Assembly (NCBI RefSeq): GCF_001412655.1
Contig: NZ_CP012996.1
Coordinates: 5,952,001-6,016,000 of the forward strand
Direction: 5' to 3'
Length of the DNA: 64,000 bases
From: Pedobacter sp. PACM 27299
Lineage (GTDB): Bacteria; Bacteroidota; Bacteroidia; Sphingobacteriales; Sphingobacteriaceae
Shown: positions 8,094-16,552 of the stretch, one piece after another
Layout: each line of letters begins with the position of its first letter
Numbering within the stretch: the stretch's first letter is position 1
Notes under the pieces: model-generated
Seen by the model: only the letters and a program-made list of their open reading frames with translations
Told to the model about the DNA's origin: nothing
Database searches by the model: none
Made by a program: the position numbers and the translations under genes

Positions 8094-8741
8094 ATGAATG
8101 AGATCCTGGAACAGACCATCGCCTTTGTTAAAAAAACTTTAGCAGGAGCAGAAGCCGGGCATGATTGGTTTCACATTGAACGTGTTTACAAGAATGCCCT
8201 GCTTATCAATCAGGCAGAAAAAGGGGACGAACTGATTGTGGCCCTTGCTGCATTGTTACATGACATTGCCGACCCAAAGTTTAACGATGGGGATGAAGAA
8301 ATCGGCCCGAAAATGGCCGGAGATTTTCTGACGGAATTAGGTCTTAGCCCTGCACAGATCCTTCATGTTCAGCAAATCATCAGAAACCTCAGCTACAAAG
8401 CTAGTTTGGGCACCATCACTTTCCAATCCAGGGAACTGGATATTGTACAGGATGCCGACCGTCTGGACGCCATTGGTGCCATTGGTATCGCCCGAGCCTT
8501 CACCTATGGGGGTTATAAAAACAGGGTATTATACGATCCGGAGATTGCGCCAGACCTGAACATGAGCAAGGAAGTTTATAAAAATTCAACCGCTCCCACC
8601 ATCAATCATTTTTATGAGAAGCTATTGAGGTTGAAAGCCCTTATGAAAACCAATACCGGAAAAGAAATTGCCGCACAGCGCCATGATTTTATGCTGGTTT
8701 ATCTGGATCATTTCTATAAAGAGTGGGAAGGAAAGATTTAA
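8094..8741 (+). CDS. HD-domain phosphohydrolase
   Basis: This 215-residue protein has the metal-binding HD signature: HDWFHIERV near residue 23, then ALLHDIADPKF with the HD pair near 60, and later VQDADRLDAIGAIGIAR near 127 supplying the distal Asp. It resembles the YedJ/YpgQ group of small HD hydrolases acting on nucleotides or other phosphomonoesters; the substrate cannot be read. It has its own -7 box and lies 34 bp before the PhoR-like kinase, so read-through co-expression is possible. Confidence 0.87.
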   Translation: MNEILEQTIAFVKKTLAGAEAGHDWFHIERVYKNALLINQAEKGDELIVALAALLHDIADPKFNDGDEEIGPKMAGDFLTELGLSPAQILHVQQIIRNLSYKASLGTITFQSRELDIVQDADRLDAIGAIGIARAFTYGGYKNRVLYDPEIAPDLNMSKEVYKNSTAPTINHFYEKLLRLKALMKTNTGKEIAAQRHDFMLVYLDHFYKEWEGKI

Positions 8742-8775
8742 CGTTTAATTTAAATCTAAATTGTAAATTGCCTGC

Positions 8776-9801
8776 ATGAAGTTGAGCGTACTCGTTTTAA
8801 TTGCTGCATTTGCAGTAGGTCTTTCTATAGGCTTGGTGAATTTCTATTTCCAACAGAGCTGGTATTTTATGGCCATATCTTTTGGGGTGGCTTTTATGAC
8901 CAGTTTCATCGTATTTTACTACCTGCTGGAGAAATACATCTATTCTAAAATCGTGCTGATCTACAAGATGATCCACAATTTAAAATTGGGAAAAGACTTA
9001 AAAGATGCACTTGGAGAATATGTGAGCAGCGACCCCATCAATGATGTGGAACATGAAGTAAAAGAATGGGCAGGCGCAAAAAAACGCGAGATCGACATCC
9101 TGAAAAAACAGGAACAGTTCAGAAGAGAGTTTTTATCGAATGTGTCCCATGAGTTTAAAACTCCCCTGTTTGCCGTACAAGGTTATATAGAGACTTTACA
9201 GGACTGCCTGCTGGATGATCCGGAAATGGCGCAGAAGTTCCTAAAAAAGGCGGAAAACAATGTAGAACGCTTAAGTTACCTGATCAATGACCTGGACTCT
9301 ATCTCTAAATTAGAATCCGGGGAAATTCCGATCAATTATACCAAGTTTGATTTTGTGCTGCTGGCTAAAGAAGTAATGGAAGGCCTGGAAGACAAAGCAA
9401 AGAAAAAAAACATCACCATCTCCTTCAAGGACAAATATACCCATCCGGCTTATGTGAATGCTGATAGGGAAAAAATCCGTCAGGTGATGATCAACCTGAT
9501 TCAGAATTCCATCAAATACGGGAAGGAAAACGGCTCTACGGCCATAAAAATCTTCGAACTTCATGACCAATACCTGATTGAAGTAACCGATGATGGAATT
9601 GGAATTGAGGAAAAACACCTCCCTCGTTTGTTCGAACGTTTCTACCGGATTGATTCTCACAGGTCTAGACAGGAAGGCGGTACCGGACTTGGCCTTGCCA
9701 TCGTAAAGCATATCCTGGAGGCCCATCAACAGATTATTTCCGTAAGAAGTACTTTACAAATCGGGACCACTTTTGCCTTTACCCTGCAAAAGATTGGTTA
9801 A
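8776..9801 (+). CDS. PhoR-like sensor histidine kinase
   Basis: This 341-residue kinase has two N-terminal membrane helices (about 4-24 and 30-51) with almost no periplasmic loop. A short linker leads to HisKA with His125 in FLSNVSHEFKTPL and a HATPase domain (VTDDGIGIEE, GTGLGLAIV). The tiny loop and the sequence around the phospho-His resemble PhoR-type kinases, which sense phosphate through partner proteins. No response regulator is adjacent. The next genes are DUF47 and a PiT phosphate transporter behind a Pho-box-like promoter, which supports a phosphate role by context. PhoR identity is inferred. Confidence 0.88.
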   Translation: MKLSVLVLIAAFAVGLSIGLVNFYFQQSWYFMAISFGVAFMTSFIVFYYLLEKYIYSKIVLIYKMIHNLKLGKDLKDALGEYVSSDPINDVEHEVKEWAGAKKREIDILKKQEQFRREFLSNVSHEFKTPLFAVQGYIETLQDCLLDDPEMAQKFLKKAENNVERLSYLINDLDSISKLESGEIPINYTKFDFVLLAKEVMEGLEDKAKKKNITISFKDKYTHPAYVNADREKIRQVMINLIQNSIKYGKENGSTAIKIFELHDQYLIEVTDDGIGIEEKHLPRLFERFYRIDSHRSRQEGGTGLGLAIVKHILEAHQQIISVRSTLQIGTTFAFTLQKIG

Positions 9802-9826
9802 CAATGACAAAGCTTTTTCAAAATAA

Positions 9827-9868
9827 CTTAACACTTAACATTAACTTAACATTACACTCATACTTTTG
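9827..9868 (+). promoter_or_regulatory. Pho-box-like promoter of the DUF47-PiT operon
   Basis: CTTAACA occurs three times on the same face: 9827-9833, 9834-9840 and 9845-9851. The last two have an 11-bp period with an A/T-rich spacer. A perfect -7 box TACTTTTG follows at 9861-9868, with no TTTG at -33. Direct repeats of this spacing ending about 10 bp before the -7 box are the layout of PhoB/PhoP activator sites. TTAACA is close to the Bacillus PhoP half-site, and CTTAAC to the cyanobacterial one. Confidence 0.6.
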
Positions 9869-9947
9869 TATCATATTTTATAAGTAGGATGACCAGGGCA
9901 TTATGCGGTGTTTCATCTGACAATTAAAACAAAATATAATATAACAG

Positions 9948-10589
9948 ATGAATAGCATTTTTAAGTTCTTCACGCCAAAAGACAAAAAATTCCAGCCACT
10001 ATTCGAGCAGGCAGGCAGCAATGTATTGAAAATTTCTGAAGCTCTATTGCTTGCCCTTAGCGCAACAGATCTGGAAAGAAGAAAAGAATACATCAAAGAA
10101 GTAGAACGTTTAGAGCATGTTGGTGACGACATTACCCATTCGATCTTCTTAGAACTCAGCAAGAATTTCATTACCCCATTCGACAGGGAAGATATCCATG
10201 CATTAGCGAGTGCGGTTGATGATATTGCAGATTATATTCATGCTTCTGCAAGTAACATTGAACTTTACAACATTGTTCATATTGGTGATGCGATGATCAA
10301 ACTAGCAGAATTGTTAGTAGAAATGTGTACCGATTTGGACAAAGCGATTAAAGAATTGAGAAGTTTCAAAAACATCCGCGTGATTGCTGATGCTTGTGTA
10401 AGAATCAATAGTGGTGAAAATCAAGCCGACTATGTGACGAACCTTGCGATTGCTCGTTTATTCGAATTTGAGACTAATGCAATTGAACTGATCAAACAAA
10501 AAGAAGTACTGCAGACCTTAGAAATGGCTACAGATAAATGTGAAGATGCAGCAAATGTGTTGGAATCTATTTTGGTAAAGAACGCTTAA
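9948..10589 (+). CDS. DUF47 (PhoU-like) phosphate transport regulator
   Basis: This 213-residue all-helical protein belongs to the DUF47/PhoU-like family, with EVERLEHVGDDITHSIF near residue 50 and FDREDIHALASAVDDIADYI near 80, which supply acidic metal-binding residues. Family members sit next to PiT transporters and are thought to regulate or couple phosphate uptake. Here it lies 12 bp before the PiT gene, so they form one operon. The ATG at 9948 leaves a leader of about 73 nt from the predicted start site. Confidence 0.9.
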   Translation: MNSIFKFFTPKDKKFQPLFEQAGSNVLKISEALLLALSATDLERRKEYIKEVERLEHVGDDITHSIFLELSKNFITPFDREDIHALASAVDDIADYIHASASNIELYNIVHIGDAMIKLAELLVEMCTDLDKAIKELRSFKNIRVIADACVRINSGENQADYVTNLAIARLFEFETNAIELIKQKEVLQTLEMATDKCEDAANVLESILVKNA

Positions 10590-10601
10590 ACCTTCAATAA
10601 A

Positions 10602-11612
10602 ATGGTAACTACCTTATTAGTCGTTGTAATTGTCCTGGCAATTGCCTTCGATTATATCAATGGCTTTCATGATGCAGCAAATTCTATTGCTACCATTGTA
10701 TCTACGAAAGTATTATCACCTTTTCAGGCAGTATTATGGGCCGCGCTCTTCAATTTCGCTGCCTATTTTTATTTCACTGACCATAAAGTAGCCAACACCA
10801 TTGCAAAGACGGTAGTGGAAAACTTTATTACTCTGGAAGTAATCCTGGCCGGCCTTCTTGCCGCCATCACCTGGAATCTTTTTACCTGGTGGTTCGGAAT
10901 TCCTTCCAGTTCTTCACACACCCTGATCGGTGGATTTGCGGGTGCCGGTATGGCTAAAGCATTCACCTTAGGTGTGGGCGTAATGGAGGCTATTAACCTT
11001 GCTCCAATCCTGAAAGTAGTCGCGTTTATTGTGCTTGCTCCGGTAATTGGTATGGTAATCTCCGTGATTATATCTATTATTATCCTTCATATTTCCAAAA
11101 ATGCACGCCCCTCTGTTGCAGAGAAATGGTTCAAAAGATTACAGCTGATCTCTTCTGCTGCCCTGAGTTTTACGCACGGTGGTAATGATGCTCAGAAAGT
11201 AATGGGTATCATTTACGTAGCGATGGTGGCTGCAAATGTCCTTAAAACTGGTGATACTATGCCAGAATGGATCCCAATCTCTTGTTATGCGGCAATCGCA
11301 TTAGGAACCATGAGCGGTGGTTGGAAAATTGTGAAAACAATGGGTTCTAAAATTACTAAAGTGAATGCTTTTGAAGGGGTAGCCGCAGAAACTGCTGGTG
11401 CCGTGACTTTAGGAATCACTGAACATTTTGGTATCCCAGTATCTACCACACACACGATCACAGGTTCGATTGTTGGGGTAGGTTTATTGAAAAGAGTATC
11501 CGCGGTACGCTGGGGAGTAACTGTGAGCTTATTATGGGCATGGGTATTGACCATTCCAGTATCTGCTACGCTTGCTGCAATTGTATACAGTGTGATCCAC
11601 CTTTTCTTTTAA
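10602..11612 (+). CDS. PiT-family inorganic phosphate transporter
   Basis: This 336-residue polytopic membrane protein carries both PiT repeats: GFHDAANSIATIVSTKVL near residue 21 and FTHGGNDAQKVMGIIYV near 190. It also has the paired helical-hairpin motifs SSSHTLIGG and STTHTITGSIVG. PiT proteins import phosphate, often as a metal complex, driven by H+ or Na+. It is second in the operon with DUF47 and is closed by a strong hairpin terminator. The length is short for the family, with no extended central loop, as is common in bacteria. Confidence 0.94.
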   Translation: MVTTLLVVVIVLAIAFDYINGFHDAANSIATIVSTKVLSPFQAVLWAALFNFAAYFYFTDHKVANTIAKTVVENFITLEVILAGLLAAITWNLFTWWFGIPSSSSHTLIGGFAGAGMAKAFTLGVGVMEAINLAPILKVVAFIVLAPVIGMVISVIISIIILHISKNARPSVAEKWFKRLQLISSAALSFTHGGNDAQKVMGIIYVAMVAANVLKTGDTMPEWIPISCYAAIALGTMSGGWKIVKTMGSKITKVNAFEGVAAETAGAVTLGITEHFGIPVSTTHTITGSIVGVGLLKRVSAVRWGVTVSLLWAWVLTIPVSATLAAIVYSVIHLFF

Positions 11613-11651
11613 TCGATAAAGAATAAAAATAATATTGGGAGTACTTCCCAT

Positions 11652-11689
11652 AAAAAAAACCGGAATGCTTAAAGCGTTCCGGTTTTTTT
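11652..11689. terminator. Bidirectional terminator between the PiT and anti-sigma genes
   Basis: An A-rich left side and CCGGAATGC (11660-11668) pair with GCGTTCCGG and a T tract (11674-11689), with a short loop. One G-U pair favours the plus-strand RNA. It serves the convergent PiT and anti-sigma genes. Confidence 0.85.
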
Positions 11690-11721
11690 ATGAAGATATT
11701 TTTATGAAGGTGATTGATCTG

Positions 11722-12984
11722 TTAGAACTTTACGCCGAGCTTTAGTCTTGCTTTAGGATCAGCAGGCAGCTCCCATTTTGGACCTTCTGAGATTAAGCGG
11801 ATGGCTTCTTTTTCATATTTCGCACCAAAGGTCCGGAGTATTTTAAAATCGTAAGGCCGACCGTCTTTTCCAATTGCAAAGTTGATTTCTAAAGTTGCCC
11901 CAAGGGTACCTTCTTTAGTCAGCTGGTTATTTTCCTGAAGATATTGCTCATATTTAGCCCAACCAACAAGTGGCTTAGCGGTGGCCACAGGGCTCAACTC
12001 TTTTCTCAAGGTAATCCCCAGCGGCTCATTCAACCGCAGCACAACTTGTTCAGGTGTATAACCAGGATGACTCAAAACTACAGTATAAACTTTCCCAATA
12101 CTATCGGCAGGAATCTTGAACTCTCCGTTGATGCCTGTGATTGCAACACCCCCTACTGCTCCAGGTATGGCTTGTACCGCGACCCCCGACAAGGGTTTTC
12201 CATCTACATCCGAAATTACTTTTCCTTGTATCATAGGAACTTCAACTGTCCTTATACGCATAGATTTTGCCATCGGACTAGCGTAGGCATTTTCTGCTGC
12301 TCTTGCCATTTTTGGACTTGCGACCACATTGCTGGAGATGATATCACTGGCCGCCGCATTACTTGAAAGGGCATCTGAGGATTGAGGAGCCGACATCAAT
12401 TCCTTGTTCCTGGCCGCTTTTGTTTTTTTCTGTGTATTTGCAGCATAACTGTTCGTCTTTGCGGCCTGAACTGCTGCTGTCATCACTGCTTCTTTATCAA
12501 CTGCATCTGCTGTTGCTGCCGGTGATCCGGCTGCTGTTACTTCAGCACTTGCTGCTGCTTTATTTTTTGCCAATGCGCCCTGATCCGCAGGAACTACCGT
12601 TCCGGGGGCAGGATTTAAATTGACTTCTACTTCTTTTCCTTGTTTAGCCAGCTGATTTTGCTGCGCGACTTCTTTCATCCAGAAAACCACGCTCACCGAG
12701 ATAAACATTACTGCTGCCGTTGCTGCAATACTCAGTCGCTGCCAGGTAATCACTTTTGTTTTCTTTTCTGCCTGATGATCCGCAATGCGTTCCTGCAATT
12801 GTTTTTGCAGTAAAGAGATCGACGCCAAAGAGCGTTTAGGCGAAGCACTCAGTCCGGCCAGCGCTTCTGCCACGAAAGGATCTTCGAGCGCTTCCCGCTC
12901 CACCCTATTCATGGTTTTGGCATCGAGCTTACCGTCCAGGTAATCTTCTAAAACTGCTATATCTAACCAATCGTTATTCACCAC
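11722..12984 (-). CDS. Anti-sigma-like membrane protein with carboxypeptidase-regulatory and TonB C-terminal domains
   Basis: This 420-residue protein begins with a cytoplasmic anti-sigma-type region (LEDYLDGKLDAKTMNRVERE, then VAEALAGLS). A single membrane helix lies near residues 80-100, and an Ala/Thr/Ser-rich periplasmic linker spans about 110-240. Next is a carboxypeptidase-like regulatory domain (about 250-330; GKVISDVDGKPLSGVAV, INGEFKIP), and a TonB C-terminal-like domain (about 345-420; GATLEINFAIGKDGRPYDFK) ends the chain. It overlaps the stop of the sigma factor gene by 11 bp, so translation is coupled. It probably holds the sigma factor inactive and receives a periplasmic signal through its C-terminal domains. 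It lacks a FecR domain. Confidence 0.82.
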   Translation of the reverse strand: MVNNDWLDIAVLEDYLDGKLDAKTMNRVEREALEDPFVAEALAGLSASPKRSLASISLLQKQLQERIADHQAEKKTKVITWQRLSIAATAAVMFISVSVVFWMKEVAQQNQLAKQGKEVEVNLNPAPGTVVPADQGALAKNKAAASAEVTAAGSPAATADAVDKEAVMTAAVQAAKTNSYAANTQKKTKAARNKELMSAPQSSDALSSNAAASDIISSNVVASPKMARAAENAYASPMAKSMRIRTVEVPMIQGKVISDVDGKPLSGVAVQAIPGAVGGVAITGINGEFKIPADSIGKVYTVVLSHPGYTPEQVVLRLNEPLGITLRKELSPVATAKPLVGWAKYEQYLQENNQLTKEGTLGATLEINFAIGKDGRPYDFKILRTFGAKYEKEAIRLISEGPKWELPADPKARLKLGVKF

Positions 12985-13552
12985 TATTTTTTTCTATACA
13001 AATTTTCAAGTTCCGCTTTCCATTCTGGATATAACTCTTCACCTTCAACATTTCATATCCGGTAAGGTCTGCAACTTCTTTATAACATTTCTCCTCCAGA
13101 TAGAACAACTGCACACTAATGCGCTGCTCTTCCGGCAATTTCTCCATACACCGTTCCATCACAGTCAGCTGCTCTTCCTTTGTATCATCAAGATCAAGAT
13201 GCACAAATTCCGTGTTTTCCACAAAAGTATCCTCCATAGAAACGGTGGTATGCTTGGAATTTTTTCGGATGGCCATTAAACAGTAATTTCTGGAGAGCAC
13301 ATGAAGCCAGCTTTTGAAGTTTTGGACTTCATGAACTTTCAGTTTGACCACCAGTTCTTCGAAGATCTGCATGACCGCATCCTTACTCTGCTCTTCATCT
13401 TTCAGGTAATTGAGGCAAACCCCAAATACCAGGTGCATGTATTTATTGTAAAGCTGGCCCAATGATTCCAGGTCGCCGCTAACTTTATATCGGGCAATCA
13501 AAGCAGCATCGTCCTGCTCCTGAATTCTGGTATTGTTTTTAATAAATTTCAA
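12974..13552 (-). CDS. ECF RNA polymerase sigma factor
   Basis: This protein of about 192 residues has sigma region 2 (LGQLYNKYMHLVFGVCLNYL, SWLHVLSRNYCLMAIRK) and region 4 (LPEEQRISVQLFYLEEKCYK, then EVADLTGYEMLKVKSYIQ). The frame stays open upstream to 13729, but that extension would overlap the divergent VWA gene and does not look like sigma factor. The TTG at 13552 gives an N-terminus of MKFIKNNTRIQEQDD and a normal ECF length, so it is chosen with moderate certainty. It is first in an operon with the anti-sigma gene (11-bp overlap) and divergent from the VWA gene, which is a likely target. Confidence 0.85.
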   Translation of the reverse strand: MKFIKNNTRIQEQDDAALIARYKVSGDLESLGQLYNKYMHLVFGVCLNYLKDEEQSKDAVMQIFEELVVKLKVHEVQNFKSWLHVLSRNYCLMAIRKNSKHTTVSMEDTFVENTEFVHLDLDDTKEEQLTVMERCMEKLPEEQRISVQLFYLEEKCYKEVADLTGYEMLKVKSYIQNGKRNLKICIEKNSGE

Positions 13553-13651
13553 TTGCGGTATAGAACATAATTCGGTCAAGTATAAAAATATTTTCTGATA
13601 AAGGTGTGGAAATTCTTCAAAGCTTACATCATTCTGGAAATCAATGAAATT

Positions 13652-15661
13652 ATGAAAAACAGATTCTTCCCCCTTTTCCTGGTACTGGTGCTGCTGGGAT
13701 TTAATGCTTCGGCAATAAAAAAAATACAAGGTAAAGTGATTGGAAATGGCGCTGGGATTACCAACGCGACGGTCAGCAATCTTTCCGGCAGCAGATCAGC
13801 CGCCACAAACCGCGCTGGTGAATACACGATCATCCTGGAAGATAGCGATCAGGAATTGCGCTTTCAAGCTCCGGGATATTATAGGCAAAGGCTGAGCATC
13901 GGGACAAAAAGTATCCTGAATGTGAAATTGATCCTGGATCCCATTGCGACAAAAAAACTGGCAGCAGCAGAACTGGCAAGAAATAAAACGAAGCAACAGA
14001 TCAGGATCCGGGGAATTAAAGATCCTGGAATGAAAACCTTAGAAGGAGATCCAACGGCCGATATCGTATCGTACAACGTGATGAGCACCAGGACACCAGG
14101 AGTGATGGCGGGCGAAGCAACAGCAAGTATGCAGAAGCCTACGATTAGACGCATGCCAATCAGGAGAAATGAGCGCAACGCATATCGTTCAGAAAGTAAT
14201 ACTGAAAGCTATAAGCCTATCCAGGAAAACGGCTTTATCGCTCCCAATAAAACACCGCTTTCTACCTTTTCCATAGATGTAGATGCCGCAGCCTATAGCA
14301 ATGTGCGCCGTTACCTGAACAATGGGGCATTGCCTCCTAAAGATGCAGTGAGAATTGAGGAGATGGTCAATTATTTTAATTACGACTATTCTCAGCCCGG
14401 TGGAAATGATCCGGTAAACATCGGTACAGAAATCGCAGCTGCCCCATGGAATCCTCAGCATAAACTGGTAAAAATTTCCCTACAGGCCAGGCGTATCAAC
14501 ACAGCGTCTTTGCCAGCTGCCAACCTGGTGTTCCTGATTGACGTATCCGGCTCTATGGCCGAATCAAATAAATTACCGCTGTTGATTTCCTCTTTCAAAT
14601 TATTAACCGATCAATTACGTCCCAACGACCGCGTCGCTATTGTAGTGTATGCAGGCAGAACTGAACTGGTCTTGCCTTCTACCCCGGGTTCGGCGAAAAC
14701 CACCATCAAAGATGCTTTAGATAAATTAATGGCAGGCGGTGGTACTGCCGGAGGGAAAGGCTTGGAAATGGCTTACAAAGTAGCCGCAGGAAACTTCATT
14801 AAAAAGGGGAATAACAGGATTATTCTTGCCACAGATGGGGATTTCAATGTGGGTGCTTCCAGCGATCAGGAAATGGAAAATCTGATTGAAGAAAAAAGAA
14901 AAAGCGGTATCTTCCTAACCGTATTGGGCTATGGAATGGGCAATATCAAAGACAGCAAAATGGAAACGCTTGCTGATAAAGGCAATGGTAATTACGCCTA
15001 TATCGACAATATTTCGGAAGCCAGAAAAGTATTGATCAATGAATTTGGCGGCACCTTATTTACGGTGGCCAAAGATGTGAAATTACAGGTAGAATTCAAT
15101 CCTTCGAAAGTGCAGGCCTACCGTTTGATTGGTTATGAAAACCGCTTATTAGCAGATGAAGATTTTAATAACGACCGCAAAGATGCCGGCGATATGGGTG
15201 CAGGACATACAGTAACCGCTTTCTATGAAGTGATTCCTTTTGGGGTTAAAAGTGGATTTACACCATTCATTGACCCTTTGAAATATCAGAAACAGGAGAT
15301 AATGGCCAGTAATAATGGCAGTCCGGAAATGCTGACGGTAAAGCTCCGCTATAAACAACCGGATGGTCATCAAAGTAAGTTACTGCAAAAAACGCTACTG
15401 GATAAAAATTCGCCATTTGACAAGGCTTCTGAGGAGTTTCGTTTTGCAGCAGCTGTAGCAGAATTTGGCTTGTTATTGCGTCAATCAGAATATAAACGTG
15501 ATGCCAGTTTTGAGCAAGTGATCCGCATGGCGCAGGCTGCAAAGGGGAAAGATACCGAAGGATACCGCGCCGAGTTTATAAATTTAGTAAAGTCCACTGC
15601 TTTATTGGCCAAAGATTTGCTTAGTATTGAAAACACAAACAAATTCAATGAAAAAAACTAG
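13652..15661 (+). CDS. VWA-domain protein with carboxypeptidase-like and DUF3520 domains
   Basis: This 669-residue exported protein starts MKNRFFPLFLVLVLLG (signal peptide about 1-22); ATG at 13652 is preferred over an in-frame start at 13604 because it begins the signal peptide. A carboxypeptidase-like regulatory domain covers about 23-95. The von Willebrand factor N-terminal domain (about 205-290; TFSIDVDAAAYSNVRRYL) comes next. A VWA domain has the MIDAS motif DVSGSMAES near 296, and a DUF3520-type C-terminus follows. It resembles YfbK-like proteins of unknown function. MIDAS binds a divalent metal and mediates protein contacts. It is divergent from the ECF sigma/anti-sigma pair. Confidence 0.88.
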   Translation: MKNRFFPLFLVLVLLGFNASAIKKIQGKVIGNGAGITNATVSNLSGSRSAATNRAGEYTIILEDSDQELRFQAPGYYRQRLSIGTKSILNVKLILDPIATKKLAAAELARNKTKQQIRIRGIKDPGMKTLEGDPTADIVSYNVMSTRTPGVMAGEATASMQKPTIRRMPIRRNERNAYRSESNTESYKPIQENGFIAPNKTPLSTFSIDVDAAAYSNVRRYLNNGALPPKDAVRIEEMVNYFNYDYSQPGGNDPVNIGTEIAAAPWNPQHKLVKISLQARRINTASLPAANLVFLIDVSGSMAESNKLPLLISSFKLLTDQLRPNDRVAIVVYAGRTELVLPSTPGSAKTTIKDALDKLMAGGGTAGGKGLEMAYKVAAGNFIKKGNNRIILATDGDFNVGASSDQEMENLIEEKRKSGIFLTVLGYGMGNIKDSKMETLADKGNGNYAYIDNISEARKVLINEFGGTLFTVAKDVKLQVEFNPSKVQAYRLIGYENRLLADEDFNNDRKDAGDMGAGHTVTAFYEVIPFGVKSGFTPFIDPLKYQKQEIMASNNGSPEMLTVKLRYKQPDGHQSKLLQKTLLDKNSPFDKASEEFRFAAAVAEFGLLLRQSEYKRDASFEQVIRMAQAAKGKDTEGYRAEFINLVKSTALLAKDLLSIENTNKFNEKN

Positions 15662-16430
15662 CATTTATTTGCTCGCCACCTGCCTGATCAGTCTCAGCAG
15701 TATCGAAGCGAAAAGCCAGACAAAACTCGGTAATATTTTAAAAAAAGTAACTGCAGCTTCAAAACCTGCTACGACCAATAAAGCGAATAGCGTGACCGGA
15801 ACAACGGGTACGCCAAGTACTTCCGAAATCGGCTTTGGGATTAAAGAAGCGCTGGAACTAGGGATCGGCAGAGGTGCGGATTTATTATCGGCAAAAGACG
15901 GATTTATGGGCAATGCTGCGGTGAAAATCCTTTTCCCACCAGAAGCAGAGAAGGTAGAAAAAACTTTACGCAGCGTTGGTTTAGGTTCACTTGCCGATAA
16001 TGTGGTTCTGAGCTTAAACAGGGCTGCTGAAGATGCGGCTAAAGAGGCGAAGCCTATTTTTGTTTCGGCCATCAAACAGATGACCATTGCTGATGCAACT
16101 AATATTTTATTGGGTCAGCAGGATGCAGCAACCAATTATTTCAAAAGAGTCACTACAGCACAGCTGATGGAGAAGTTTGAACCGGTCATTACAAATAGCC
16201 TGAGTAAAGTTGGTGCCGCAAAATATTGGGGCGATGCCACTAAGCAGTACAATAAATTGCCAATGGTGAAGCCGGTAACTACCGACTTATCCAGCTATGT
16301 AGCCCAAAAGGCCATCGACGGTATGTTTATCCAGGTGGCTCAGGAAGAGCTTAAAATCAGAGACAATCTGGGCGCCAGGTCTACCCCGCTTTTGCAAAAA
16401 GTGTTCGGTTATGCCGACCAGAAAAAATAA
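15648..16430 (+). CDS. DUF4197 exported protein
   Basis: This 260-residue protein has a signal peptide (MKKTSIYLLATCLISLSS) and a DUF4197 domain over most of its length (GIKEALELGIGRGADLL, FPPEAEKVEKTLRSVGLG, YFKRVTTAQLMEKFEPVI). The family is periplasmic or lipid-facing and of unknown function. The ATG at 15648 begins the signal peptide and overlaps the end of the VWA gene by 14 bp; a start at 15627 is possible but adds a poor N-terminus. The overlap implies translational coupling with the VWA gene. Confidence 0.88.
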   Translation: MKKTSIYLLATCLISLSSIEAKSQTKLGNILKKVTAASKPATTNKANSVTGTTGTPSTSEIGFGIKEALELGIGRGADLLSAKDGFMGNAAVKILFPPEAEKVEKTLRSVGLGSLADNVVLSLNRAAEDAAKEAKPIFVSAIKQMTIADATNILLGQQDAATNYFKRVTTAQLMEKFEPVITNSLSKVGAAKYWGDATKQYNKLPMVKPVTTDLSSYVAQKAIDGMFIQVAQEELKIRDNLGARSTPLLQKVFGYADQKK

Positions 16431-16433
16431 ACC

Positions 16434-16467
16434 GCATGGGCTTATAAATTAATAATCAAGCCCATGC
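16434..16467 (+). other. Hairpin after the DUF4197 gene
   Basis: A perfect 10-bp stem (16434-16443 with 16458-16467) with a 14-nt A/T loop begins 3 bp after the stop codon. No T tract follows, so it may be a weak terminator or an mRNA 3'-end stabiliser. Confidence 0.5.
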
Positions 16468-16552
16468 AAGTACTGAGCCTTCGAAAAAACATTAGACAAC
16501 TAATGAATAAAAGGTTACTTTTATAGGATAATACTAACAACATAGAAGTATA

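Noticed and set aside
13553..13729. N-terminal extension of the ECF sigma factor
   Set aside because: It would overlap the signal peptide of the divergent VWA gene and shows no sigma-like residues; TTG at 13552 gives a normal length.
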